This document shows positions 16,876 through 25,124 of a stretch of DNA of 64,000 nucleotides, one piece after another. Under the pieces are notes generated by a model that saw only the letters and a list, made by a program, of their open reading frames with translations, did not search any database and was not told where the DNA came from. Position 1 is the stretch's first letter, and every line of letters starts with the position of its first letter. The position numbers and the translations under genes are program-made. Origin of the DNA: Myxococcales bacterium (GTDB taxonomy: Bacteria; Myxococcota_A; Polyangia; Polyangiales; Polyangiaceae); contig JADJKB010000008.1 in the NCBI GenBank assembly GCA_016706225.1, positions 124,001 to 188,000 on the forward strand. The letters run 5' to 3'.

Positions 16876-16891
16876 GATGTCTATGGACATC
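16876..16891. promoter_or_regulatory. Inverted repeat, candidate Rrf2/NsrR-type operator between divergent genes
   Basis: GATGTC-TATG-GACATC is a perfect 6-bp inverted repeat with a 4-base spacer in the 72-base gap between the respiratory operon and the Rrf2 regulator gene. A further GATGT half-site occurs at 16902. GATG-containing half-sites are typical of NsrR. Location supports control of both directions by the adjacent regulator. Binding is inferred. Confidence 0.45.
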
Positions 16892-16936
16892 GTGGTCTAT
16901 TGATGTGGTGCGTTTCAATGGCCTCTTGGGCCCGAG

Positions 16937-17434
16937 GTGACATCGGTCATGCGCAAGTCAGGTGCGGCGAAGAAACGGCGGAACACCGCGGTCGGAGGCG
17001 ACAGAATTGCGCCGCTCTCGCAGACGGCTGAGTACGCCTTGCGTGCGATGACGCATCTGGCACTGCGAGCCGACCAACCGGCGCTGACGGCGACTGAGCT
17101 GGCGTCCGAAACCCATGTACCGGTGCACTACCTGTCCAAGGTGCTCCGGCGCCTGGTCGCCGCGGGGCTGCTTGCCTCGCAGAAGGGGCACGGCGGAGGT
17201 TTTTCCCTGGCTCGACCTGCGTCGGAGATCCAGTTCGCCGACGTGCTCGGCGCCATCGGCGAGGCTCCCGTCGGTGGGCGCTGTGCGTTCGGCTGGGGTA
17301 GCTGCGACGCAAAGAATCCGTGCCCGCTGCACCCGGCGTGGACGGCTCTGAACGACGCCCTGCAAGGTTGGGCGACCCGCACCAGCCTCGGCGACATCGT
17401 CACCCAGCCCAACCTGCGCAAGCGTCGAAACTGA
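16937..17434 (+). CDS. Rrf2-family transcriptional regulator with three-Cys Fe-S motif (NsrR/IscR-like)
   Basis: 165 residues from GTG. A basic N-terminal extension (about 25 residues) is followed by the Rrf2 winged helix: LSQTAEYALRAMTHLAL, VPVHYLSKVLRRLVAAGLL, GHGGGFSLARP. The cluster segment RCAFGWGSCDAKNPCPLHPAW offers three Cys (spacing x6 and x5) plus a His, as in Rrf2 proteins with [2Fe-2S] or [4Fe-4S] clusters that sense NO, iron-sulfur status or redox. It diverges from the heme-copper operon, so it probably controls it. NO sensing would fit the NO-reductase-like features of that operon. Confidence 0.9.
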   Translation: MTSVMRKSGAAKKRRNTAVGGDRIAPLSQTAEYALRAMTHLALRADQPALTATELASETHVPVHYLSKVLRRLVAAGLLASQKGHGGGFSLARPASEIQFADVLGAIGEAPVGGRCAFGWGSCDAKNPCPLHPAWTALNDALQGWATRTSLGDIVTQPNLRKRRN

Positions 17435-17492
17435 CGGCAATTCGCCCAGCATTTCGCCGTTTGCGCGGTCGGGTGGGATCGTCATTCCAGGT

Positions 17493-17903
17493 TCACTTCT
17501 TCAGGCTGCGGACGTGTTTCACGAGCGCGTCGAGCAAGGCTTCCTTGCTGCGCAGATCCGGGTTGCCCGGCATGGCTGCGCTCTTGCCGATGGAAGCGCC
17601 GCCCTCGAGGATCGCCTTCTTGATCTCCTCGTCCTTCACCGAGCCCTGCCAGGTGGCATCCGTGAAGTCACGCGGCTTGGGGGTCAGCGCGGCTCCACCG
17701 GGCCCGTCGCCGCCACCGTTCTCGCCGTGACAGACGACGCACTTCATCTTGAAGTACGCCTTCGGATCGTCAGCGCTTGCGGGTGCCGCTGCCCCCGTGG
17801 TTGCGCCGACCGCCGCGCCCGAAGCCTTCTCTTCCTTGTTGCAGCCAAGCGCCGTGAGCGAAAGCACACCCGCGACCAAGGCCATCTGCCATTCAACACG
17901 CAT
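17493..17903 (-). CDS. Cytochrome c lipoprotein, class I monoheme
   Basis: 136 residues. Signal peptide with lipobox LTALGC, an Ala/Gly-rich linker, then heme motif CVVCH and the distal Met in SAAMPGNPDL. The domain (about 85 residues) looks like a small soluble electron carrier tethered to the outer face of a membrane. It lies next to the heme-copper cluster and could donate to the CuA subunit. It is convergent with the Rrf2 gene (58-base gap). Confidence 0.9.
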   Translation of the reverse strand: MRVEWQMALVAGVLSLTALGCNKEEKASGAAVGATTGAAAPASADDPKAYFKMKCVVCHGENGGGDGPGGAALTPKPRDFTDATWQGSVKDEEIKKAILEGGASIGKSAAMPGNPDLRSKEALLDALVKHVRSLKK

Positions 17904-18252
17904 ATGAAAATCCTCCGAGTACTTCCCGCCCGGCGCGACTTGTACACCAAGCGGCGCGGCCCATGTGCCGCGGCCCGGACCCTAGCTGACAACCCTCAGC
18001 CAGGGGCAGCCACTGCAGGAGCCGGGCCAAAACCAAGGGGGGAATGTGCCCTCCAGAGACACCGGTCTGCGCAAGCGCTGCGCTTGGGCATCGGTTGCCG
18101 GCAAGGCTCGCGCGGATGGGCGGGATCGGGGTCGCCCCGTTGCGGGCCCAGGCAGAACGGGTACAGAGAAGCGCCCGGCAGGCGCCCGATGGTTTCTCGC
18201 TGGACGGCACTACCGGGCAGGGGCACACCGGTTGCAGACCCCCGCCTCGGCC
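17904..18252. other. Intergenic region, 349 bp, between divergent cytochrome c and radical SAM genes
   Basis: Must hold two divergent promoters. One clear hairpin is CAAGCG-CTG-CGCTTG at 18072-18086. Many further GC-rich dyads occur nearby (around 18110-18190), so a structured leader for the radical SAM gene is possible. I looked for cobalamin and other known riboswitch cores and could not assemble one. An open frame continues from 18046 into the radical SAM gene, but its composition does not look like protein. Confidence 0.4.
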
Positions 18253-19371
18253 ATGGCCAAGTTCGACGACCACCCCTTCATTGCGATCTGGGAGACCACC
18301 CAGGCTTGTGATCTGGTCTGCAAGCACTGCCGGGCTTGCGCGAAGGCCGCTCCCGATCCGCGGGAGCTCACCACCGCCGAGGGCAAGCGCCTGCTCGACA
18401 GCCTGGCAGAGGCTCACGTGCCCCTGGCGATCCTGACCGGGGGTGATCCTGCGAAGCGTCCGGATTTGATCGAGCTGGTACGGCACGGCAAGGCGCGCGG
18501 GTTGATCATGGGACTCACCCCAAGTGCGACCCCGCTCGTGACGCCCGAGCTCATCGCTGCCCTGGCGGACGCCGGGCTGTCACGTCTTGCCATCAGTGTG
18601 GATTCACCCGACGCCGAGCTGCACGACGCCTTCCGCGGCGTGCCGGGCAGCTTCGAGCTCTCGCTGCGGATCCTCTCGGATGCCAAGCGCGCGGGCATCG
18701 GGACTCAGATCAACACCAGCATCACGGCGAGCAACGTGCATCTGATCGCCGAGATGGCCGAGCTGGTGCGCGAGGTCGGGGTGGCGCTCTGGAGTGTCTT
18801 CTTCGTGGTGCCGACCGGGCGCGCTGGCGTGAAGATGTTGCCGAGCCCGGAGGCGGTCGAGGTTGCGCTCGAGCAACTCGCCGACATCGCCGAGCGCGAG
18901 TCGTTCGCCGTGAAGACCACGGCTGCGCCCCACTATCGGCGTGTCCTGGCCCAGCGGAAGAAGGCAAACGGTGCGAGCGCGGAGCAGGGGACGCGCGGCA
19001 AACAGGGGTTGCGCGTCAACGACGGGCGCGGGTTCTTGTTCGTGTCTCACCTCGGTGAGGTCTTCCCGAGCGGGTTCTTGCCAATCCCTTGCGGCAACGT
19101 CCGCGACACCGAGGTGATGCAGATCTACCGTGAGCATCCCGTTTTTCAGGAGCTCCGCGATCCCGACGCTCTCGGAGGAAAGTGCGGCGCCTGCGAATAC
19201 CGACAGCTCTGCGGCGGCTCGCGGGCGCGCTCTCACGCGATCACCGGCGATCATCTGGACTGGGATCCCCTGTGCGCGTTCGTACCCGAGGGTTACGCGG
19301 AGCAGTTCGAACAAGATCTGCTGCTCCGCGCCCGCGCCGAAAAATCGAGCTTGAACGTGCTCGAGGGCTGA
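18253..19371 (+). CDS. Radical SAM/SPASM protein, AhbD/NirJ-like
   Basis: 372 residues from ATG 18253. N-terminal radical SAM cluster motif CDLVCKHC (Cx3Cx2C) is preceded by AIWETTQA, followed by LTGGDP (SAM-binding GGE-like) and ISVDSP. The C-terminal SPASM region includes GGKCGACEYRQLCGGSRARSH and DPLC, a pattern shared by heme d1 protein NirJ, the alternative heme pathway enzymes AhbC/AhbD and related uncharacterised proteins. A role in modified or alternative heme formation would suit its place beside a heme-copper operon, but the exact reaction is inferred. Its stop lies two bases before the end of the convergent Crp gene. Confidence 0.8.
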   Translation: MAKFDDHPFIAIWETTQACDLVCKHCRACAKAAPDPRELTTAEGKRLLDSLAEAHVPLAILTGGDPAKRPDLIELVRHGKARGLIMGLTPSATPLVTPELIAALADAGLSRLAISVDSPDAELHDAFRGVPGSFELSLRILSDAKRAGIGTQINTSITASNVHLIAEMAELVREVGVALWSVFFVVPTGRAGVKMLPSPEAVEVALEQLADIAERESFAVKTTAAPHYRRVLAQRKKANGASAEQGTRGKQGLRVNDGRGFLFVSHLGEVFPSGFLPIPCGNVRDTEVMQIYREHPVFQELRDPDALGGKCGACEYRQLCGGSRARSHAITGDHLDWDPLCAFVPEGYAEQFEQDLLLRARAEKSSLNVLEG

Positions 19372-19373
19372 AC

Positions 19374-20087
19374 TCAGCGGGCCAGGGCTTCGAGCCCGTC
19401 GCCGCCGCCGGCTGCGCGCAGTGCCTCCAGCTTGTGGAGCGTGAAGCCGTGGTGTGTGGTCGCGAGCACACCCTCGCGCTCCCAGCGGGTCATGACCCGG
19501 ATGGCGGTCTCGAAGCTGGTGGCGACCAGCTCGGCGAGCTCTCGACGCGAGAGCGCGACCGGGATGCTGTGAGAGCCATCATCGAAGTCGTCGCCGAAGC
19601 GCTCGTAGAGCTTCAGCAAGAGTGTTGCCAGTCGCGACTCGACCGAACCCGCGGACAGCACTTCGACCTTGTCGTGAAGCGCCGTCAGCTTGGTGTGCAT
19701 TGCGCAGGCCATCGACATCGCGAGCTGCGGACCGGTCCCCGAGGGGTCGGTGACGAGGTTGCTCGGGATCGAGATCACCGTGGCGTGTTCAGTCGCGACC
19801 ACGGCGTCGGCCGGGTAGGGGATGCCTCGGAGGACGGCGAGGTCGCCCACCGTGTCCGGCGGACCGAAGATGCCGCAGATGGAGGCGCGGCCGCGCGCTG
19901 CGGGGCGCACGACCTTGACGAGACCGCTCTTGATCACGGTCAACGACTTGGCGACGTCGCCCGCCCGCCAGAGCAGCTCACCCCGATCGAGCGTTCGGCT
20001 GGTCGACGAGGTCGCCATCCGGTCCAGCAGGCCCGAGTCAGCGCCGGACAGCGCCTGCGCACGCTCGATGAACTCCCGGACGCCCAT
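19374..20087 (-). CDS. Crp/Fnr-family transcriptional regulator
   Basis: 237 residues from ATG 20087. The N-terminal cyclic-nucleotide-binding-like domain (about 15-130) includes TLDRGELLWRAGDVAKSLTVIKSGLVKVV and the turn PPDTVGDLAVLRG. A dimer helix and a C-terminal winged HTH follow (LSRRELAELVATSFETAIRVMTRWEREGV). The N-terminal Cys cluster of true FNR is absent, so a DNR/NnrR-like or ligand-sensing type is more likely. Upstream in-frame codons reach 20228 but would run into the neighbouring gene. It closes the respiratory island and may regulate it. Confidence 0.85.
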   Translation of the reverse strand: MGVREFIERAQALSGADSGLLDRMATSSTSRTLDRGELLWRAGDVAKSLTVIKSGLVKVVRPAARGRASICGIFGPPDTVGDLAVLRGIPYPADAVVATEHATVISIPSNLVTDPSGTGPQLAMSMACAMHTKLTALHDKVEVLSAGSVESRLATLLLKLYERFGDDFDDGSHSIPVALSRRELAELVATSFETAIRVMTRWEREGVLATTHHGFTLHKLEALRAAGGGDGLEALAR

Positions 20088-20176
20088 GACAGACGTCAGC
20101 TTACCCTTCGGGTATTCCAACTGCACTGCTTCCTTGGGGGGGCGCACCCCGCGCTGCGCACAAACTGCGCGAAAGC

Positions 20177-21037
20177 TCACTTGCCGGCGAAGATCCAGGC
20201 CGCGGTACCCTGGGACAGACGCTGCCATTTCGCGTAGCTCCGCACCGCGCCCGCCCGGATCTCGGAGCGGGTCTTGCCGTCGCCGATGCCCTTGAGAACG
20301 GCCTCGAGCAGGTAACCCTCGGGGGCCATCAGTTGCCGGGTCATCACCAAGGTCGGCGAGCCGGCGCGCCGCAGCTTGGCGCCGAAGTACTGCTCCGAAT
20401 AACAGGCAAGCACGAACGAGGGCAGCGCGCTCGGCGCTGCTTCTGGCTCGGGGAGCTTCAGTCCGTCCATCAGGCGATTGTGCCCCACGTAGCCGGCCAC
20501 CTGAACGGTCAACACCCGCTCACCCGCTCCATCGTTCACCCGCAAGGTCTCTCCCGTCGAGGCGCTCCGAAAGAACCCTGTGACCGCCTGGTCGATGCGG
20601 TCCCCGTGCACCGCATCGAGCACGACGAGTTGCTCGATGGGCTCGGCTCGCGACAGTCCCCAGCGTTTTGCCGGAACCTTGCGCCGGTAGACCGCGCGCT
20701 CGAGGACCACGTCGTCGAGCGCGGTCACGCTCAGGCGCTCCCAGCCGCTCGATTTCCGATCGAGGAAGCGGCGAGCGCCGAAGATCGCACCCCAGTAGAT
20801 GTTGTGGCTGAGATTGCCCGCGCGACCTGCGATGCCACTGCCGCAGTCGATCTGTCGATTCGAGCACAGGGCGACCCTCACGTGGACCACCAGGGGTCGG
20901 CCCTTTGCGAGCTCTGCCCGGAGCTGCTTCGGGTTCCAGTCGGGGGCGCCCGCCGCGGGCGGCGGCTCACCGAGCGCGGCCCGCGTGACGAGCAAGAGGA
21001 CGAACGTCAGGGCTACGACGAAGGTTCGGTGAGCCAC
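20177..21037 (-). CDS. Secreted protein of unknown function with possible clan CD (caspase-like) Cys-His dyad
   Basis: About 286 residues from GTG 21037, which gives a clean signal peptide (TFVVALTFVLLLVTRAALG). Internal motifs: VVHVRVALCSNRQID, NLSHNIYWGAIFGARRFLD, VAGYVGHNRLMDGL and FVLACYSEQYFGAKL, then TRQLMAPEGYLLEAVL. I recognise this pattern from uncharacterised proteins in several phyla. A His after a beta strand (GHNRLMD), followed about 25 residues later by a Cys after a strand (LACYS), resembles the catalytic dyad of clan CD peptidases. That is an inference. No operon partner is evident. Confidence 0.6.
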   Translation of the reverse strand: MAHRTFVVALTFVLLLVTRAALGEPPPAAGAPDWNPKQLRAELAKGRPLVVHVRVALCSNRQIDCGSGIAGRAGNLSHNIYWGAIFGARRFLDRKSSGWERLSVTALDDVVLERAVYRRKVPAKRWGLSRAEPIEQLVVLDAVHGDRIDQAVTGFFRSASTGETLRVNDGAGERVLTVQVAGYVGHNRLMDGLKLPEPEAAPSALPSFVLACYSEQYFGAKLRRAGSPTLVMTRQLMAPEGYLLEAVLKGIGDGKTRSEIRAGAVRSYAKWQRLSQGTAAWIFAGK

Positions 21038-21080
21038 GCTGCCCCCATCGGCCCGCAACCAGCGAGTGTGACAGCTGAGA

Positions 21081-22133
21081 TCAGCGACGCCGCGTCGAGC
21101 CGGCTTTTTTGCCGACTTTCTTGCGATAGGTCCGGCCCATCGCTGCCACCGTCGCGGTCAGCTCCTGACGAAGCTCGGCGGGCTCGAGCACCTCGAACAA
21201 GGGTCCGTAGCTGAGGAGCCAGCCTCGGAGCTCCATCGTGTTGGGGACCGTCGCCTGCACCAGCTGATGCTCGGCGTCGTGCGCGGAGAGCTTCTGATCC
21301 TTCGCGATCGGCGTTTCTTGCAGGAAGCCTGCGACGTCGTGATGAACGAGGGCTCGCAGCCTCAGCGGTTCGCCCCGGGCGAAGCCGAGGCCCCCCTTGA
21401 TCAGATGTGAGTCGAGATCGAAACCGTTGGGGCGGTGAACGGGCTCTTCCATTGGCTCCGCCCGCAGCATGCGGTGCAGGAGCATGTGGCTCACGTCGTC
21501 GTAGTCCCAGAACGTACAGACCAAACTCAGCACTCCGTTGCGCGCCGCGAGGGCGAGCGGGCTCACCACGTACTCCTTCTCGGCCTTCGCGCCTTGTTTG
21601 CGATACCAGCCGCGGAACTTCCGGTCCTCGAGCAACGCCGCGTACACGACGTCCAGGACTCGGGGTGGCACGTCGGGCGGCACGAGGGGGAAACCTCGAG
21701 GGATGACCCGGACCTTGTCGAGCCAACGAGCGATGCGCGTGCTGGTGTGTGCGCTGAGGACCTCGCGGGCGCGGGCGAAGTGCGGCTCGAGACTGGCCAC
21801 GGTCGAACGAGGCATGGCCTGAGACAGGTGTGCGCGCACGAGCTCGAAGGTGACGGCGGCGGGGACCCCCATGCCGGGGATCTCGACCAGGGGTGCGTCC
21901 CCATCCCACGCCCACTGATAGGGTTTCGTGCGGCGGTCGCAGCGGAGGGTCAGGAATTTCGTGCCGATGCGCTCGAGATCGCGCTGCACGCTGCGCGCGG
22001 TCACGGTGATTCCTTCCTCCTCGAGCCGGCGTTTCAGGGTCACGGTGTCCGTGCGACGCGGCGACCGCGGGACGTGACGGAGCAGCGACCACAGGCGGTG
22101 CAGGGTGTCGACGTCGGGGCCGGAGCGGGGCAC
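21081..22133 (-). CDS. WYL-domain transcriptional regulator
   Basis: 350 residues. N-terminal winged helix (about 8-75) with RRTDTVTLKRRLEEEGITVTARSVQRDLERIG and KPYQWAW, then a WYL-type ligand-binding domain (about 150-245, RGWYRKQGAKAEKEYVVSPLALAARNGVLSLVC is its start in outline) and a C-terminal WCX-like region. Such proteins often respond to nucleotides or nucleic acids and control DNA-repair or defence genes. A shorter regulator lies 39 bases upstream in the same direction, so both are probably co-transcribed. The very basic tail (GKKAGSTRRR) may aid DNA binding. Confidence 0.8.
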   Translation of the reverse strand: MPRSGPDVDTLHRLWSLLRHVPRSPRRTDTVTLKRRLEEEGITVTARSVQRDLERIGTKFLTLRCDRRTKPYQWAWDGDAPLVEIPGMGVPAAVTFELVRAHLSQAMPRSTVASLEPHFARAREVLSAHTSTRIARWLDKVRVIPRGFPLVPPDVPPRVLDVVYAALLEDRKFRGWYRKQGAKAEKEYVVSPLALAARNGVLSLVCTFWDYDDVSHMLLHRMLRAEPMEEPVHRPNGFDLDSHLIKGGLGFARGEPLRLRALVHHDVAGFLQETPIAKDQKLSAHDAEHQLVQATVPNTMELRGWLLSYGPLFEVLEPAELRQELTATVAAMGRTYRKKVGKKAGSTRRR

Positions 22134-22172
22134 TCGGGGAGGATAGGGCAGCGTTTGGTTTCGGGAAAAATG

Positions 22173-22463
22173 TCAGCTGCGCAGCGCGTGCGCGGCGCGA
22201 ACGACCACGTCGCGCAGGGACTCGGCATTCGGGAGCGAGGTGCCGCCCGGTGTGACCCACGTCCAACCGTACGGTTTCTTCGTATCGTCACAGCGCAGCG
22301 GAAGCCGTCGGGACAGCCGCTCGAGATCTCGTTGTAGCGTGCGGCGCGTCACGTGAATGCCGTGGGCCTCGAGCCTTGCCGCGAGGGTTCCGGTGTCGAT
22401 GCGCCGCGGCTCAGGCGGGATTTCCCGGAGCAAGAGCAGGTATCGGATGAACGCGTCGGACAA
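22173..22463 (-). CDS. WYL-less winged-helix protein (N-terminal half of a WYL regulator)
   Basis: 96 residues that match only the DNA-binding part of the neighbouring 350-residue regulator: YLLLLREIPPEPRRIDTGTL, RTLQRDLERLSRRLPLRC and KPYGWTWV. It ends soon after with no WYL or WCX domain. A second protein with the same outline is encoded at 25536-25835, so this is a repeated, stable design and not a random truncation. It may compete with or dimerise with the full-length regulator downstream. Confidence 0.75.
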   Translation of the reverse strand: MSDAFIRYLLLLREIPPEPRRIDTGTLAARLEAHGIHVTRRTLQRDLERLSRRLPLRCDDTKKPYGWTWVTPGGTSLPNAESLRDVVVRAAHALRS

Positions 22464-22551
22464 GGGGCAGGCTCGTGCTCTGGAGCATGCGCCCTACCTG
22501 CGACGTCTCTTGTCGCTGGTGCACGCGCGGTCGAAAAAGACCTCGGACGGG

Positions 22552-23172
22552 TCATGCCCGGCTGGGCGGTCGCTCGCGTCGCCATGGATTGGTGAGGGCA
22601 TCGGCCAGATCCGGCAGGTGCAGGATGTCGTCGGCGTTGTGATCGAGGACCAGCGCCCGGGAGTCCTCACACTGTTCGTGCAGCCAATCGTGGTAGGCGA
22701 GGACCATCTCGTAGCCGCTCGCGTGGTCGTGGCGCTCGAAGCCGAAGTGAGCGAGGACCGTCTGCAGTCTGCAGTCCGGGAGCGACCCGTCGAGCCGTCG
22801 CCAGCGCCGCGCCTCGGGCAAGAGGTCCCAGTGCCGCAGCCGCGGCCAGCGGAGCTGGTAGAGCGCCGCGCGCTGCTCGAGGAAGGGCAGGTCGAAGCCT
22901 TGGCCGTTGTAGGTGACGACGGTGGTGAATTCTCGGAGCTCGCGGGCGACGGCGCGAAGCACGTCTGCTTCATCGCATGGGCGGTCCACGAAGTATTGCT
23001 CGGCGGAGCGCTCACCGTCGGCAGCAAACGCGAGCCCGACGACGGTGACGTGTGCGGCGCGCGGTGAGAGCCCGGTGGTCTCGATGTCCAGGAAGACCAT
23101 CTCGCTCTCGTCGCTGCCGACGAAGGCGAGGTGAGGGAGTGGGCGAGGGACGCTGCAGAGCCAGTGCGACAT
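22552..23172 (-). CDS. YprB-like ribonuclease H-fold (DEDD) exonuclease domain protein
   Basis: 206 residues from ATG 23172. The DEDD exonuclease motifs are in order: VFLDIETTGLSP (first D and E), VVTYNGQGFDLPFL (second D), then LDHNADDILHL (last D, H-x4-D style). Between them is WDLLPEARR and a helical insert. The family (RNase_H_2, YprB) is predicted to cleave RNA or DNA from the 3' end with two metal ions. No helicase or other partner is fused. The upstream in-frame extension to 23226 is less likely than the ATG chosen. Confidence 0.8.
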   Translation of the reverse strand: MSHWLCSVPRPLPHLAFVGSDESEMVFLDIETTGLSPRAAHVTVVGLAFAADGERSAEQYFVDRPCDEADVLRAVARELREFTTVVTYNGQGFDLPFLEQRAALYQLRWPRLRHWDLLPEARRWRRLDGSLPDCRLQTVLAHFGFERHDHASGYEMVLAYHDWLHEQCEDSRALVLDHNADDILHLPDLADALTNPWRRERPPSRA

Positions 23173-23262
23173 GCGGCTCAAGCTACGTGGCGCGGCTGGG
23201 GTGGCAAGCGCTGGGCGGACAGACAATGTCCACCGCCGAGGCGCGGTTCGGCGGCGCTGCGT

Positions 23263-23745
23263 TCAGCCGGCGCGGTGCACGAGCAGCCAGAGCAGCGCGG
23301 CAAGCCCGACGAGCACCAGCAGTGCTGCGGCTCGTTGCAGGTGATCCCGGCGCCGCCGCGCACGGGCATCCCGCGCTTCGCGCAGATCGTGCTCCGTGGC
23401 GAGGGCGTGCATCTGATCGGCGTTGGCGGCCACGGCGAGCTCACTCCGCCGAAGGGAAATCCTGCCCAGCTCACGCGCGAGAGCAGCGCGCACCCGACCC
23501 TCGCGCCGGTCGCGCTCGTCCTGGTTGCGCAGCGCGGTCGGGTACCCCCAGCGTTCCTCGTCGTAGAGCTTGCGTCGTTCCGGATCGGACAGGGTGGCGC
23601 AGGCTTCGGCCATCAGGTCGAGGTGATCCTTCAGCTGGATGACCTTGCTGCGGTGGTGGACGACTGCGCGGCGGCGGTAGGCCTTGGCGATCTCGCGCTG
23701 GGAGGCGTCGCGAGGGACGCCGAGGAGCTCGTAGTAGTTCTGCAT
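23263..23745 (-). CDS. Degenerate J-domain protein with C-terminal membrane anchor
   Basis: 160 residues from ATG 23745. The first 70 residues follow the J-domain plan: NYYELLGVPRDASQREIAKAYRRRAVVHH, then LMAEACATLSDPERRKLYDEERW. The HPD tripeptide needed to stimulate Hsp70 is replaced by HHR. A charged Arg-rich helical middle leads to a C-terminal hydrophobic helix (ALLVLVGLAALLWLLV), suggesting tail anchoring. Without HPD it is unlikely to act as a normal co-chaperone; it may be a scaffold. Confidence 0.75.
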   Translation of the reverse strand: MQNYYELLGVPRDASQREIAKAYRRRAVVHHRSKVIQLKDHLDLMAEACATLSDPERRKLYDEERWGYPTALRNQDERDRREGRVRAALARELGRISLRRSELAVAANADQMHALATEHDLREARDARARRRRDHLQRAAALLVLVGLAALLWLLVHRAG

Positions 23746-23838
23746 GGGGCGGGCTCTCCGGTCGATCGGGGAGCGTAGCATTTTGGGGGCCCGGTGCTGG
23801 CGGTGGAGAAGTGGCCGCGGGCGCGGCGTCGAAGGCCG

Positions 23839-25032
23839 CTACGGCTGGCAAACGACGACGGAATCGACCTCGAGATCGTCCGGATCGTACACGGGCGCGG
23901 TGTCCGGTCCCACGTGCCAGGTGGTGTCCGGTTGCACTGCGAAGTCGACGTAGGGCCGCCAGGGGAGCGCGAGGATCGTGGACAACTGGGTGTCCGTGAT
24001 CTTCCCGGCGAGGCCCTGGGTAGCGGAGGTGACAGTGCGCAGGAGCACGCGCGCTGCGCCCAGGGTGTCGCGGTAGAAGTACTTCACGTTGGGCGGGTTG
24101 GCGCTCGCGTCCCACTCGACTTCCCACACGTGCAGCGCACCTGTCAGGTTGGCGAAGGGACCGGCGGTGTTGCCCGTGGTGTTCGCGGGGGCAGAGCCGA
24201 GCCAGGTCGTGACGAAGAAGACGTTCGGATCTCCCTGAACCCCTTTGGTCTTGGTGTCCCACCAGGTCTCCATCAGATCGAGCTCGCCGTAGTTGGCGCC
24301 CGAGTCGGTGTTGCGCGCCCACAGGCCGGGGAAGATGCCGCGCACCGGCGGCGGCAGCTTCGCCAGGAACATCATCAACCCCTTGCCCGGCGCGTACCCC
24401 TTGGTCGCGCGCAGCCAGCCTCCCGAGTAGTAGTTCGTGCCCGCGCACTTCGCCGGCTGCTCGGGCGTGGCGTTCGGATAGGGATCCACGCAGTGCCGGT
24501 GCGATGCCACGCGCAGCCGCCCCTGGGAGACCGTCACGTTCGACGCGAGCATCTTGGTCAGCTGAGTGAACGTCCCGCCGCCCGTGTTCTGTTGCACGAC
24601 AGACCACTTCGCGGTGTCCACCGCAGTGCCGTCGAAGTCGTCACGGAAGACCTCTTTCCCGAAGGCGGTGGGGCAGCCGAGCTTCGGGTTGCCGCCCGCG
24701 TCGGACCCGGCGTCGGCGTCTGCACTCCCGCCATCGGGGCTGGTTCCGCCAGCCCCCGTCCCGCCCGCGGAGCTGTCGTCCGGAGCAGCGTCGCTGGTCG
24801 ATGTCCCCCCGCTCGAGCTGGTGCCCGCGCTGCCCGCAACTCCCCCTGAGGCGTTTCCTCCCGAGGCGGAAGTGCCGCCGGTCGAGCCGCCTGTGCCGCC
24901 ACTGTTTGCACTCCCGCCGCTGCCCGCCGTGCCGCCGGACGCGCCTGCCGCTTCATCGCCGTCGGAGCTACACGAGGTTGCAGCTAGGGAGCCGCTGAGC
25001 AGCAGGATCGGTAGTTTTCGAAGTTTCCTCAC
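23839..25032 (-). CDS. GH16-family glycoside hydrolase lipoprotein
   Basis: 397 residues from GTG 25032. A signal peptide ending at a lipobox-like Cys (SLAATSC) is followed by a Gly/Ser/Thr/Ala-rich linker (about 25-118) typical of myxobacterial surface lipoproteins. The remainder is a GH16-like jelly roll: EVFRDDFDGTAVDTAKW at the start, and GELDLMETWW carrying the ExDxxE catalytic motif (two Glu and an Asp). GH16 enzymes cut beta-1,3 or beta-1,4 glucans and galactans. The substrate is not deducible. Confidence 0.82.
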   Translation of the reverse strand: MRKLRKLPILLLSGSLAATSCSSDGDEAAGASGGTAGSGGSANSGGTGGSTGGTSASGGNASGGVAGSAGTSSSGGTSTSDAAPDDSSAGGTGAGGTSPDGGSADADAGSDAGGNPKLGCPTAFGKEVFRDDFDGTAVDTAKWSVVQQNTGGGTFTQLTKMLASNVTVSQGRLRVASHRHCVDPYPNATPEQPAKCAGTNYYSGGWLRATKGYAPGKGLMMFLAKLPPPVRGIFPGLWARNTDSGANYGELDLMETWWDTKTKGVQGDPNVFFVTTWLGSAPANTTGNTAGPFANLTGALHVWEVEWDASANPPNVKYFYRDTLGAARVLLRTVTSATQGLAGKITDTQLSTILALPWRPYVDFAVQPDTTWHVGPDTAPVYDPDDLEVDSVVVCQP

Positions 25033-25124
25033 AGCCGGCCAATGTATCAGGCTGCTGCGAACAAAGCTCGCGCGCGCACGGCGACGGCCAGCGTGCCGGC
25101 GCTGGACCGGCTACGCTTGCGCAC

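Noticed and set aside
16865..16936. FNR box (TTGAT-N4-ATCAA) in the oxidase promoter
   Set aside because: Only one half-site (TTGAT at 16874) is good; the second half does not match. The GATGTC/GACATC dyad is a better candidate.
17940..18250. Riboswitch in the leader of the radical SAM gene
   Set aside because: GCCACTG occurs near 18008, but the other conserved cobalamin elements are missing and the order is wrong.
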